A stretch of DNA of 64,000 bases from Parapristionchus giblindavisi (Eukaryota > Nematoda > Chromadorea > Rhabditida > Diplogasteridae). Shown here in pieces: positions 8,339 to 31,100 of this stretch. Below the pieces are notes generated by a model. The model worked only from the letters and a program-made list of their open reading frames with translations. It was not told the origin of the DNA and did not search any database. Position 1 is the first letter of the stretch. Every line of letters starts with the position of its first letter. Both the position numbers and the translations under genes were made by a program. The stretch is taken from the NCBI GenBank assembly GCA_943737045.1, contig CALSFV010000244.1, positions 248,001-312,000 on the forward strand. The letters are read 5' to 3'.

Positions 8339-9500
8339 CTGTGAATGGAGTGATTGCCTGAGAACTATTACTAATCTTATACACAGTGTTCTCGCGTGAG
8401 AGCCATTTTTCTTCGAAATCTAGACGGGCGAGAGAGCATTACTCTTAAATGGAGCGTAACCTCACTCGGTCTCTTCGACGCGCAATGCTCTCTTGTTGTG
8501 AGAGAACAAAGAAATAGTGTGCGCAATGAAGAGACAATTGAGAGAGGCTCCCTTTAATCCCATGAGAACTTTCATGTTGAACGATCGTTCTGGCTTTCAA
8601 AATGAATAGAAAACTGTGAATAAGCTATCTGTACTCTCAAGAGTACAAAAACATCTCTTACTAATCAAAGACATTTTAGATTAAGTTCTTGTCCCTATTT
8701 AATTCTTTGTAATACTCTAAAAACTGTGAGTAAGCAATTTTCAGTTAATCTCTTCTTTAATGTTTTCAATCGATGTATATGTTATGAGCTATCTTCTCGT
8801 TTTTGATCCTTTTTTTTTGAGAAAATGAATGTATTGAGTTCCTGACAACTGGAGACAAAAAATTTCCTTAAAGGGATTAAAATTTTCTTTGTTTCCTCCA
8901 TTTGAAAAATGTATAGCTTTGTCTGCAATATTCTTATCTTCACGACATTTCCCTTCTATCTCTATTCTCTCTTCACTCTCCTTCCCTATCTCCTTATTCC
9001 TTTGTTCACGGCCCCTATTCGCGTTAGGGGGCGGAGCCAAGTCGCGTTTACTCTATCTCTTTCTCTGTTCCCTCTCCACTGACGCCCTCTCTATACCAGG
9101 GCACTCTCTCGTTCTCGCACACTCTCTCGCTCATTGCGCGCCAACCCAGGGGCGGGGCTTGGGCGATCAGGCAGGGGCAGAGATACAGTACCAGCATATG
9201 TGAGGTCACGGGCTTCACTCAGTCTTGTCTCACTAGCTCTTGCACTCATTCTTCTCTTACGTACAAAGTGTACTCCACAGTGCGCAGGACCTTCGTGTTA
9301 TTTATAGCACATGTTGCTATTAATTTAACAAAATGTTAAATATATCACTTCATAGGTCTTGTGTGCTGTGGAGTACATGTTTTTTCTGCCTGTAATAGAA
9401 GAATTTGCTAGTGAGCGAGATAAGAATGACATTTTTCTATTTGCATATTGCTATCATACCTTGCCTCTCTTTCCATCGCCTCTATTCATTCCATGCTTTT
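8339..9500. other. Divergent upstream region
   Basis: No gene is seen. 8380-8600 holds diverged copies of dispersed repeats (GTTGAACGATCGTTCTGGCT also appears, changed, near 27,860 and 31,750). 9140-9180 is GC-rich (GGGGCGGGGC) and may be part of the HMG gene promoter. GTGTACTCCACAG near 9268 is matched inverted near 9366 (CTGTGGAGTACA). Confidence 0.45.
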
Positions 9501-9515
9501 CTCAGAACCTCGACC

Positions 9516-10392
9516 ATGGCCAGAGCAACCAAGGCAGTCAAGAAGGCTTCACCCAAGAAGGTCGTCAAGGCCAAGCCCACCAAGTCGCCCAAGGCCGCCA
9601 AGACCGCCGCCTCGCCCAAGAAGACCGCCAAGAGAGCCAAGAAGGTTGGTTTCTATTTTTCAGTATTAATTTTCGCATTTCGCTTTGTTTAAAGACACAC
9701 TCAATCTAATTTCACTCTGTGCTCTGGGACAAGCTCTCTCGTAGACTAGGAAAGCGAGAGCACTATCTATGCCCAGAGCGGATTGTTTCAAATTAGCTTT
9801 TGTTGTGCCTCTAAAATAGGATATTTGTTGTCTCTCTGTATATCATATAAGGTTTACCATTATTCATGATCCCTTCAGGACCCCAATGCGCCCAAGCGCG
9901 GAGCTACCGCCTACATGCTGTGGCTCAAGGACAACCGTGCCCGCCTTACCAAGCCCGGTATGTCCATCATCGACGTCACCAAGGCTGCCGGCGCCGAGTG
10001 GAACAACGTCAAGGTATGCACTTAACACTTAAGTACCCGTGCCTTAGGCTAAGGTCCGCTAAGTACTTACTTAGCTAAGTACATGAGCCTTCGCGGCTAA
10101 GGTCCTCTAAGTACTTACTTAGCTAAGTACATGAGCCTTAGCGGCTAAGGTCCTCTAAGTACTTACTTAGCTAAGTACATGAGCCTTAGGCTAAGGTCCT
10201 CTAAGCACCTAGTGTTTTATGACTTAAGAACTTAGTGTCTTATGACTTAACTTTAAGGACAAGACCAAGTACGAGAAAGCCGCGGCTGAGGACAAGAAGC
10301 GCTACGAGAAGGAGATGGCCGCATACAAGACTGGAGGAGCCAAGGCTGCTTCGCCCGCTAAGAAGGCTGCCAAGGCCAAGGGAAAGAAGTAA
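9516..10392 (+). CDS. hmg-1.1: HMG-box chromatin protein with H1-like tail (3 exons, 132 aa)
   Basis: Exons 9516-9644, 9879-10013 and 10258-10392 join in phase 0. A TTTTCTCAG acceptor at 9497-9505 lies 10 bp before the ATG, typical of spliced-leader addition. Residues 1-43 are Lys/Ala/Pro-rich with repeated SPKK and AKK motifs, as in histone H1 tails, and probably contact the minor groove. From residue 44 comes an HMG box: DPNAPKRGATAYMLWLKDNR, then DVTKAAGAEWNNV, then KYE...DKKRYEKEMAAYK. The C-terminus is again SPAKKAAKAKGKK. The box matches, from memory, nematode HMG-1.1 (AYMLWL, DV.KAAG..W). Role: nuclear, non-sequence-specific DNA bending. The basic N-terminal extension is longer than I recall for the C. 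elegans protein, so orthology is likely but not proven. Confidence 0.92.
10039..10205 (+). repeat. Tandem repeat in HMG gene intron 2
   Basis: Three to four units of about 50 bp, each with GGCTAAGGTCCTCTAAGTAC and TTACTTAGCTAAGTACATGA. The unit contains small palindromes (GTACTTACTTAGCTAAGTAC). It fills most of the intron and stops about 50 bp before the acceptor. Confidence 0.85.
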
Positions 10393-12718
10393 ACCAGATC
10401 CCTGATCTTGCACCCTAATCCCTGATCCTGAACCCTAAACCCTGATCTCGACCCATAATAACCCTAAAACCCTTAAAATGAAAAAAAAAGTTTTTAAAAA
10501 AATTAAAAATTTTTGTCATTTTGTCTGTGAGACATTGTTCCCATTCGTATTCCTTCCCAACGCCAGTCGTTAACGATTACTGTACATATTGATTTGATTT
10601 GAACCATGTGATTTGATGCGATTGAACGATTGATAAACCATTTTCTTTTGATATATACATCTTTATTATTCGCACAGTTCAAAAGTTGGGTGCATAAGAA
10701 GCGAAAAGAAAAGCAACAGAACGAAAAAAGACAAGAGAATGTGTACAAGATTCGTAAAATGTCAATCAATTTATTCATATCAAGCATAATTCTAGATGAA
10801 GGGGGCCTAACAAGTTTTTTTTAAAGAGATCTTTACGTTGTGTTCTTTTCACAACAGAGCGTAGAGGTTTATTCATAGACTTGTACATAAAAATCGGGAC
10901 TAGACAGGTATATCGTAGAGTTGATCCTCTGGCAACACTCTCGCTTTCTCTGCCTACGAGAGAGCTTTGCCAGAGTGAAGAGTAAAATTAGCTCAATGAG
11001 TCCTCCTCATCTTCTTCTTCTCTTACTCGGCCACCACACCTTCGAATCGATTCGTTTCTCGAAGTTCCACCAGTTCTCATCGTTGATATGAGTATTACCT
11101 AGATTCGACCATCGTACGACGAATGGAGCGATGGTGGGAAGGGCGACGGGATGACCTGAATGCGATTATTGATTGGATTGTCTATTCGCTTCTTCAAATA
11201 TTAGATCTACTTCTATTATGGAGCTTATGACGTCATACTCATAACCCTTCTATGTACAGTACCTTTACGGTGCCATATGGAAGACACGCTGTGTCGGTAC
11301 CGTCTCATAGTCAGCGCCTTTGTATTCAAAATGCGTTCACACTTCGAGTATTATGGACTACATGGACCGATATTACGGATTGCGCATAAGTTATATATAA
11401 GCAACCACTCTAATCTTTTTACACACACTCTCTCGCTCTTTTTCAAATCTTTTTTGTGGCATTACCAATTCACTGCTCCAAACAACCGCAACTGGTCGAG
11501 ATCGCACGGATCGATAGAGTCTGATTGACTTATCTCAGAGGTATTTCGAACCTCATGCGCTCTCGCATTCTTTGTCTACAAGAGATCGGCGCTAGAGTGG
11601 ATAGTAAATTTAACTCGAAGTGTTAAAATTAGTGTGTCTTTCAGTAAGTCGCCTTTAGATGAATCACTCTGAGTACCACATCCATGTCATCTACATAGAT
11701 CCTACAGGTGGATAAGATGCTAATCCTAGTCATCTCCACTTCTTATCCTCTCTATGCATCTCTACCACATGTCCCTAGACGGTGACCCCAGATTCGGCGG
11801 GAAAATGGGCGAGTATAGACTCTAGTGGGTTAGAGCAGACTAGAGATAATCCTTATGGTATGATCCATTAGATCTTGCCAAAGAGGAACGAAGATGGAGA
11901 GGGAGAGGGAGGGAAAGGGAGAGAGGCAGAGGTAGGGAGTGAAAAGAGGCCCCCTGTGGTGAGAGTGGGTGAGAAGATGAAGACAATGATGTAGCGCTCA
12001 AATACGACGCTTATGCAACAGGGCTTATGGGAGAAGAATGATCTAATGAGAAGAATAAGAGAGCTTGACAAATGAAAGAGAAGAATGACAGATCTTATGA
12101 GAGATGAAAAAGATTAGGGATATTATGTACATAGTATAATATTTGATCGTTTCTTAGACAAGAGAAAATAAGCATATAAAATATACATATACTCTATATT
12201 ATTTTTAAAGAGAATTTCCTTATTTTACCGTTTATCTATCTGTATATTTGTCGCATTGATATTAATCTACACCGACCTGGCTTCACTGGTTTTCCCGCAG
12301 CAAGGAGAGGACTTTGAATGAGGGCTGTGTCGTATCCCAGCCACTCACGGGCATATTGATTCTTAAATTATTGATCTGCTTTCTTTATCTCTCAATTTTA
12401 GCTAACTTTTATTATCTGACAAGTATCAAGTCTCGGAAAATGAAAACGGTTTGATCGAACGTGATAAAAGAGACCATTAACTGTTCTATGGTCCATAGAT
12501 TATGGTGTTCGTTGTGTCATCATTGCGACATATCCAGATAAATCAAGTAGATCGTCCCCATTTGAATCATCGATTGATCTCACTTGCTTCGTCGTTATTT
12601 TATTTTATCTTTCATCTCTCTGTTTATCGTTAAAGATAAATAAATTATTAAATTATTATTAGAAAAAAGGGATATTGTATACACGATCTCCATTCACTGT
12701 AAAATAATTTTTTTTAAA
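10393..12718. other. Gene-free stretch with repeat fragments
   Basis: Just after the HMG stop there are several CCCTAA/CCCTGATC-like units (10400-10475). Copies or fragments of the AGCTAATTT palindrome family lie at about 10905-10995 and 11540-11635. 11880-11960 is a short purine tract. No exon is convincing. Confidence 0.45.
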
Positions 12719-12847
12719 TCAACTCACGTTTTTGAATGGAAGTTTGTGATGGGAGAAGACGTATCCTGAGAACTCCAAATCGGCTGGATTATCTTGACAA
12801 ATGATAAGAGAAAATGAACCGATGAAGAGAAGTAGGAAAAGGAGCAT
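12719..12847 (-). CDS. Possible small secreted peptide or first exon (weak)
   Basis: On the minus strand an ATG at 12847 follows directly on TTTTTTTCAG, a strong trans-splice or splice acceptor. It opens a signal-peptide-like stretch (MLLFLLLFIGSFSLIICQDN) and ends after 42 codons. A GTGAGT donor lies at 12727, so this could be a first coding exon, but the next in-frame exon was not found; splicing to the nearest acceptor gives an immediate stop. Either a very short secreted peptide, a first exon, or chance. Confidence 0.3.
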   Translation of the reverse strand: MLLFLLLFIGSFSLIICQDNPADLEFSGYVFSHHKLPFKNVS

Positions 12848-13088
12848 CTGAAAAAAATTAAAAATAAATAAGAATTAAGTTGAATTAAAGTAAGTTAATT
12901 AAGAATTAAGTCAAATTATAAAACGGGAAATGCAATGTTTTGAATATTTGAAAAAGAAAAGAAAATTGAAAAAAAGGGATTAGATAGAGTATGTGCAATA
13001 ATGAGCGCTTATAATAATAATTGTATGAGTTTTACAAGAAAACACGGTACCGAAACAACTAATAACTAATAGAAACTAGTAATAGTTA

Positions 13089-14622
13089 ATATCACGCGTG
13101 TCGCGTAAGGATCGAGACAAAATCGTGGGGTGTCCGGACAAAATTTAACCCCTATTATATTTACTATTTTTGAATAGCCCTGACAGTGCCGGAAAAGATA
13201 GCGTTTCGATTTTTTGTCTAAGATCAATTTTGACGAAGATAGACGTCGTTCACTGTCGGATTTTGTGGAAACGTCTTGACTTTCACCCGCAATAGTTCGC
13301 TTTGGAATGGGAATAGAGAAAATATCATAGAGACATAAATTGTAGAAAATTCTCAGGAGAATCGAGATAACACAAGCAGAAATTACAAAATCGATTTTTC
13401 ATCATCTTCTGTGGCGGAAAGCTGACGTTTGCACCACAAATCGAAAAAACAATTTTTTATTGGTTCAGATGATAGATATTGTGAAGACGGATCGATTGAT
13501 GTATAGTTATTGGGATCGAATCGTGACCGCAATATGAGTTTTTCCCAAAAAACGAGTCTGAAATCTCGAACTTAGCCGATTTCTCGCTCGAGAGATGTAA
13601 GAGTCACTTTGATCTACCCACTCGTCTCTCGCTGTTCAATGATATTTCTTGGTATTTCTGTACACTGAACTCGAAAAAATGTTGAAATAAATGAATATCA
13701 TAACTACAACCTATTTAAAAGAAGGAATTACTTTATAAACAATGTAAATACGAACAATAAACAATCTGTCTATCAAAGATGGAGTCAATTCAGGCCGCGA
13801 TAGTCTCTTGAAGGAAACCATCCTCATCCTGCTTATCACTAATTATCTCATCAAAAATGAAGACTATTGTACATTAACTATTCTTCTCCAGATCGACTCC
13901 CTTGAGTCTTGGTCTTTTCTCATGGAGAGACCGTCGATTGACAGCGAAGTAGCACATGCACGAGTTGAGGAGATGAGGTGGCCAGTGATTCAACAATATA
14001 TTCAGGAAACAAGGAAACCCGTTCAAAACATTTTAAAAAAAGAAAGCACGTAAAACAAACAAAAAAATTGGTAAATCATTTATCAACGAGAGAAGAGTGG
14101 GTAGATCAAAGTGACTCTTCCATCTCTCGTGCGACAAATCGGCTAAGTCCGTGATTTCAGACTCGTTTTTTGGGAAAAACTCATATTGCGGTCACGATTC
14201 GACCCCAATAACTATACATCAATCGATCCGTCTTCGCAATATCTATCATCTGAACCAATAAAAAATTGTACTTTCGATTTGTGGTGCAAACGTCAGCTTT
14301 CCGCCACAGAAGATGATGAAAAATCGATTTTGTAATTTCTGCTTGTGTTATCTCGATTCTCCTGAGAATTTTCTACAATTTATGTCTCTATGATATTTTC
14401 GCTATTCCCATTCAAAAGTGAGCTATTGGGGGTGAAAGTCAACACTTTTCCACAAATTTCGACAGTCAACGGCGTCTATCTTCGTCAAAATTGATCTTAG
14501 ACAAAAAATCGAAACGCTATCTTCTCCGGCACTGTCAGGGCTATCCAAAAATGATTTAAACCAAATTTTCATTTTTTCATTGTCCGATAGTTGTATTGAT
14601 CCTTACGCGACACGCGTGATAT
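13089..14622. repeat. Large palindrome, arms about 0.55 kb
   Basis: It begins TATCACGCGTGTCGCGTAAG and ends with the inverse. Arms about 13089-13635 and 14083-14622 match closely. The 450-bp spacer contains an 81-codon ORF (13808-14053) that I do not recognise. No transposase is visible. Probably a large non-autonomous DNA transposon or foldback element. Confidence 0.75.
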
Positions 14623-17600
14623 ATTATTTTATATTTTATCTACGTCCGAGAGCGCAACGAGAACAATTTGAATATACGAGTGAAACATAATGATACATGA
14701 TGATAATGACTCTCATAAATTACAATAGCAACTAATATTAGCTGATGGTAACTGAGATCAATTATTAGTAACTACTACTAACAACTATTACAAACCAATA
14801 GTTTGTGATAAATGAACATGTGATAGATAAGAGAGTAGATAGAACTCATTTGCTGACTTATCGATTGATTATGATATCGTTCATTCGATGTCCTTGACTG
14901 GTCTCACCCATAGTACCTCACACCTCGCTCTCTGTCGAGTAGATGTGTAAACTTTCAATGAACAGAGAACGCAGAGTTATCACATTGAATATCTTTTGCA
15001 ATATCCTTATCTGTAGTCTAACTCAATGTGAATATGGCTAGGGTTCTCCTGAACCCGATATTTTTGAAGAATGGTGTGTCCGACCATAGCTTTGCGAATT
15101 CGCGTTTGGAAGAAGCAAGTGAAAATATAGTGATATAAAGATTGAGATGATGAAAATGATTGATTTTTAGGAAAGTTTTAGGTTCTAACTTCTTTTTTTT
15201 TGGACGTTTGTATGTACGTTGCACTTCTCGTTATCCTTTGTAAATCACCAGTTGATGAATACGAATCGAATCTGTTCTTGAATTCAACAATAAAACTTTC
15301 GATTTATTGCATTTCATCCTATTTTTAAAAATATATAATATATTTTATATTATTTTTCGCATAGAACAATCTATGTGGAAGATTACCATTCTTATTCTAT
15401 TTATTATTAATGTTGTTTCTATTGCTATTGATTATTTCTTAAGTGAAGCCAATTAATTGTGGACAAGATGGAGATAGACAGATGTTAGTTTATCAAGACG
15501 TTTCGGCGAGAATTCACCATCCTCAGTTGAATTTAATACCTCAAACTTGGGTTGATGACCACCGCTCAAGGAACAAATTAAATTAATATTATTAATAGAT
15601 GTACAAGAATAAGTATGCATGCACTTTAAATATAAATTATTTGATTAAATAAGTTAACTAGCAATGTGCCTTATGGTGTTTCGGCCGCTACGTCTGATCT
15701 CTCACCTTCCTACATCCCCATCTCCCTTATTTATAATATTTTTGATATTTCACATATTTTCTAGAATTTGAAAACTTTGTACTAGATGAAACACATTTGT
15801 GGTGTACGATAAATAAATAAGAAGTCGTCAGCGAGAGTTGTAGCCGGATTTCCATAAATATAGTATATGCCGACACATTCTCTCGTGATCTCGACCACGG
15901 ATTACAGTACTAACTATTGATATTCAATGACTCCATGATTATGTATATTATATGCCTCTCCATATCATACAATACAATGTCATTGACATTCCGTAACATC
16001 TCTCTGTGAACCCATCGAGAGAATATACACCCCTCTCCCTTTCAAATCATTCAACTATTGTACATTGCTGTTGTTAAACGCACAAAGCGTGTCGGTTATT
16101 CGAACATTTTAAAACATTCTTTGAACTCGCTAGAATTTCAATAGGCTTTTTTGTAAGTAACACCGAACATCACCCGAAGCTAAGTTGAAACTCTTTACTC
16201 TGACAATGCGCTCTCTCGCTTTCTTTGTTTACGAGACAATGTTGCCTGAGCCGAGGGTAAATTAGCTTCGGTGTGCCGTACAGGGTTTGGTCTACAAGGT
16301 TGTCTTTGCATGCTCCAACCACCTAGTAAAAGATGAAACTTCGTTTTAACTGTTATAATACAATACAGTGACCTTTATCAAGCACTAAACCATTGTGTAG
16401 TGAATGGTTGCCAACAAAAGATGCGTGATGCAACCTTTCGTTCTGTGGTTTTCGTTGTTGATCATACTAAATATGTATTTGATTGCATTTTCTTGACTTA
16501 TTGGTACCAATGGCTAAGGCAAAGGCTAAAGGCAAAGGTTTGGATGTGAACCGTGGTATGAAAACGGAATGAGAACCATTCGCACACTTTATCTATTCAT
16601 TACCTCTTGCCTTTCCTGTGCAAATAGTTCTCATCCAGTCGGTTCTCATCCGACCTAGTGCCGTACCAAACTACTTTATCTCCTACCATACCACTTCATC
16701 TCATATAACCTAGACAGTGCATAGATTGTAATAGTCTCAATCCGTGTTTACCCTGATAATCTATTTGCTTTTGATCAGACAAATCACATCCACCTTGATC
16801 TTGTCTAACTTTCATTGTAGCAGAACTGTTCCCAATGAAAATCTCGGCAGTAGGTCGGATGAGAACCGATGAATGAGAACCATCTAGATGAGAAGCGAAC
16901 GGGTCTCATCCGTCCTAGTGTCGATTCCTCCGAAGCGTCTCATAGTCTAGACTCTCTCTAAGCCCGCAATTATAATACATTCTGATGCATGAAAGGAACT
17001 CATGCTCCATGATTTTCCCCATTTCCATAATGTTTATTTGACCCCTGCCAGAGTTTGTATTATTATTGTCGATGCTTTAGTGAGTAAGAAGACAACTAAC
17101 CGGCAGCTTGTCTCACTCTAACCGGCAGACTTTATAATAGTGGCACACCAAAGCTAATTTTGCTCTCCACTCTGGCCACACTCTCTCGCAGATATCGAAA
17201 GCGATAGAGTGTTGGCAGAGTAGAGAGTTTCAAACTTTTTTGGAGTGTGTAACAATCATTCCTATTCGACGCGAAACCATAGATTTATTTTCTGTTTCAC
17301 TAAAACGCCGTTCTCCCCGTAAGAGTAAACGAGATTTGACTGTGACCAAAATGGAGAGAGCGCAAAGGAAATAGTGATAAAAGTTGTGATAGGGCAGTGG
17401 GGAGTATATCAACCTTTACACTATTTCAAGAGTGGCAAAGTTCATTAGTAGAAGGGTGCCCCAATAGTACTTGGTTACCTAGTTCCTAGTTCGTTACTTG
17501 TGAATTATCGCATTGACGATATGTTTGATGAAATTTTCATGTGAAATTTCCATTTTCGACGCTGGATCGTTACTAATCTTTATTTATTTATTTATTTATA

Positions 17601-17824
17601 ATTCCTAATTTTTATCATTGCTAACAATTCTCTCTCTGTTCGTTTCTCTACTTTGATTCGTGCTGTTTGTTTGCGTTATCTCTTTGAACAGAACATTATT
17701 ATTTTCAAATTAAAATTGAAGTGGGTTATCCGTTTCGCGCTTGCATACTGTAGTTCGATTTGTCAATCGATATTTCCTGTATTACTGTAGTTCGAACAGC
17801 CAATCGATAATCGATATTTATATA
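14623..17824. other. Gene-poor stretch with repeats
   Basis: Copies of the AGCTAATTT-type palindrome lie at about 16166-16280 and 17146-17228. Diverged relatives of the GGCACTA hAT-like element lie between 16535 and 16930 (ACCGATGAATGAGAACC; TCATCCGACCTAGTGCC). Apart from the weak ORF pair below I see no gene. Confidence 0.45.
15373..15586 (+). pseudogene. Possible frameshifted small secreted-protein gene (weak)
   Basis: An ATG at 15373 starts a signal-peptide-like stretch (MWKITILILFIINVVSIAID) that runs into a stop at 15454-15456. In the +1 frame an open stretch of 47 codons (15443-15586) begins KPINCGQDGDRQMLVYQ and ends in TAA. The two overlap by a few codons and together would make a peptide of about 70 residues. 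No intron with GT-AG ends joins them in frame, so this is either a frameshift pseudogene or coincidence. Confidence 0.25.
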
Positions 17825-19257
17825 CAGTGTAGCCTAAAAGTCATGGGACGCTTTTTAAACTTTTTATAACTTTTGATCCAGGAAAGCAATCAAGCTGATC
17901 TTTTGAGTCAATGTACAGAATTTACCAAGGGATACAACCATGATGTGTTGGTGTAATTAAATTAGTTCACTGTTGCATAGTACTGATTCTATCGAAATAC
18001 ACTTTTTTGAAAAATTACATTTCTTTGGTGAAAGGCGCTGTTCTTCTGAATTACTGTGAGAGTGTAGACATATACTAGGGCTGCACAGTCAAACAATCCG
18101 GAATGGCTCTGACTCCGATTTCGAGCTGTAGCTTTGTTGCAACTTTGACCCCCAAAATTTATAACTCAGCTTCTAGATGTGCTAACGACCCGCTCTAAGT
18201 GCTGAAATGATGCTAGTGGCGAGTAACGTTTATCCCCAGATTATGGTAGTCAAAGCTCGACATTTGCCCTCAGGGCATAAAATAATTTTTTTGAAGGAGG
18301 ACTGAATTTGAGACCCTACCGTTCAGAGGGCGGGTCTTCTAAAAATATGGCTCCTGCGCAAGCAGCTTTGTAATGTATCATATATTTATTTCCCTTATTT
18401 TGGTTTAGTTCCGATTCCTTTTAGACCCGTAGCTAAAGTTATAATGAGGTCTACTCGGTGCGCGCTCTTGTGCTTTCTCTCTCACTTCTATCGTTCCCGG
18501 TCCTCTATTGATGAAATCTTTTATTTTCACAGCACCTATGCATGTTAGAGATGTTCACAAAAGTTTTTATACTATTGCTGAACTTCGATCTTTGATCTTT
18601 GTATTTTGATCTTTAAACACTGAAACCGAGTAGACCTCAGCATAACTTTAGCTACGGGTCTAAAAGGAATCGGAACTAAACCAAAATAAGGGAAATAAAT
18701 ATATGATACATTACAAAGCTGCTTGCGCAGGAGCCATATTTTTAGAAGACCCGCCCTCTGAACGGTAGGGTCTCAAATTCAGTCCTCCTTCAAAAAAAAT
18801 TATTTTATGCCCTGAGGGCAAATGTCGATCTTTGACTACCATAATCTGGGGATAAACGTAACTCGCCACTAGCATCATTTCAGCACTTAGAGCGGGTCGT
18901 TAGCACATCTAGAAGCTGAGTTATAAATTTTGGGGGTCAAAGTTGCAACAAAGCTACAGCTCGAAATCGGAGTCAGAGCCATTCCGGATTGTTTGACTGT
19001 GCAGCCCTAGTATATGTCTACACTCTCACAGTGATTCAGAAGAACAACTTTCACCAAAGAAATGTAATTTTTCAAAAAAGTGTATTTCGATAGAATCAGT
19101 ACTATGCAACAGTGAACTAATTTAATTACATCAACACATCATGGTTGTATCCCTTGGTAAATTCTGTACATTGACTCAAAAGATCAGCTTGATTGCTTTC
19201 CTGGATCAAAAGTTATAAAAAGATGAAAAAGCGTCCCATGACTTTTAGGCTACACTG
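17825..19257. mobile_element. Mariner-type palindromic element, 1.43 kb
   Basis: Starts CAGTGTAGCCTAAAAGTCAT and ends with the inverse; both sides carry TA (17823-17824, 19258-19259). Arms of about 635 bp (17825-18460 and 18624-19257) are nearly identical inverted copies around a spacer of about 160 bp. There is no transposase. Other incomplete copies lie at 3890-4236 and 20079-21045. The high arm identity suggests recent origin or gene conversion. It ends six bases before the alkaline phosphatase start codon. Confidence 0.85.
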
Positions 19258-19263
19258 TAGGTA

Positions 19264-30104
<10,841 letters not shown>

Positions 30105-30339
30105 TAATGTGACTATTATTAGTAAAGGCATACCCCGAGCTAATTTCCCGCTCCGCTCTCGCAACGCTCTCTCGTAGACAATGAAAGCGAGAGAACAGAA
30201 CCAGAGCGGAGAGATTCAAATTAGCTCGGGGTGCACCTTTAAAGATATGCGTCTATTGTATATACATTTTTAATTGTTTTAAACCGAATTGTTGTAGTCG
30301 ATAAAGATTGTGTATGTATATGTAGTGATTGAAGGGGAA
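30105..30339. other. 3' end of the phosphatase gene
   Basis: This contains a full AGCTAATTT palindrome (30124-30241) 20 bp after the stop codon, so it is probably transcribed into the 3' UTR. Confidence 0.5.
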
Positions 30340-30735
30340 TGGGGGAGTGAGGGGAGGAGAGGGAGGAAAGGAGAGGAGGGGAGGGAGGAGAGGAGAGGAG
30401 GGGAGGAGGAGAGGGGGAGAGTTGGGGAGGAGGGGATAGAGATGGAGGGGAAGAGGGATAGAGATGGAAGAGCGGATAGGAGAGGTATTAGGGATAGAGA
30501 GGGTGGAAAGCTTTTTCTACTTCTATTCTCTAAATGTTCCCATGAGAAAAGACTATTCAGAAGGAAGGGAGAGGAGAGGCAGAGGTCCGAGAGGGAGAGG
30601 GAGAGGGAGAGATCCAAGAGGGAGAGGGAGAGGGAGAGAGTTTTCTACGTCTTGCAATGGGAGAAACAGCCCTACTGCACTTTTCTTTCAACATTTCGAT
30701 GATTTAGTTCGTGTAGAGGAAATATAGAGGAGTGT

Positions 30736-30804
<69 letters not shown>
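30340..30804 (+). repeat. Purine tract and (GA)n
   Basis: 30340-30450 and 30560-30640 are GGGAGA/GGAGG-rich; 30740-30804 is pure (GA)n. ORFs rich in Arg/Glu or Ser/Leu here are artefacts. Confidence 0.9.
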
Positions 30805-30808
<4 letters not shown>

Positions 30809-30873
30809 TTGAGATTGAAACAGTCAAAGGAAAGATAACTTTCACGTACTTCATTGTATATCTACAAAATGAT

Positions 30874-31100
30874 GAAAGGCACACCCTGAGCTAATTTTAC
30901 TCTCCGCATTGGTAATACTCTCTCGCAGGCAAAGAAAGCGAGAGAGTGTGGCCAGCGCGGAGAGTCTCAAATTAGCTTGGGGTGTCGCTTTAAAGGCACA
31001 CCCTGGGCTAATTTTAAACTCTCCGCTCTCGCAATGCTCTCTCGCTTTCTTTGTCTGCTAGAGAATGCTGCGTGAGCGGAGAGACAAATTAGTCTGAGCG
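30874..31100. repeat. Two adjacent AGCTAATTT palindromes
   Basis: Two copies lie back to back (30874-30993 and 30992-31100) joined at CTTTAAAGG. Core CTCTCTCGCAGGCAAAGAAA in the first. A useful place to define the ends of the family. Confidence 0.8.

Noticed and set aside
10400..10475. Telomere-like CCCTAA units after the HMG gene
   Set aside because: The units are irregular and mixed with CCCTGATC; nematode telomeres are TTAGGC, so this is more likely a simple 3' UTR repeat.
13808..14053. 81-codon ORF as an independent gene
   Set aside because: It lies in the spacer of a palindromic element with no promoter, signal peptide or recognisable domain; kept only as part of a finding.
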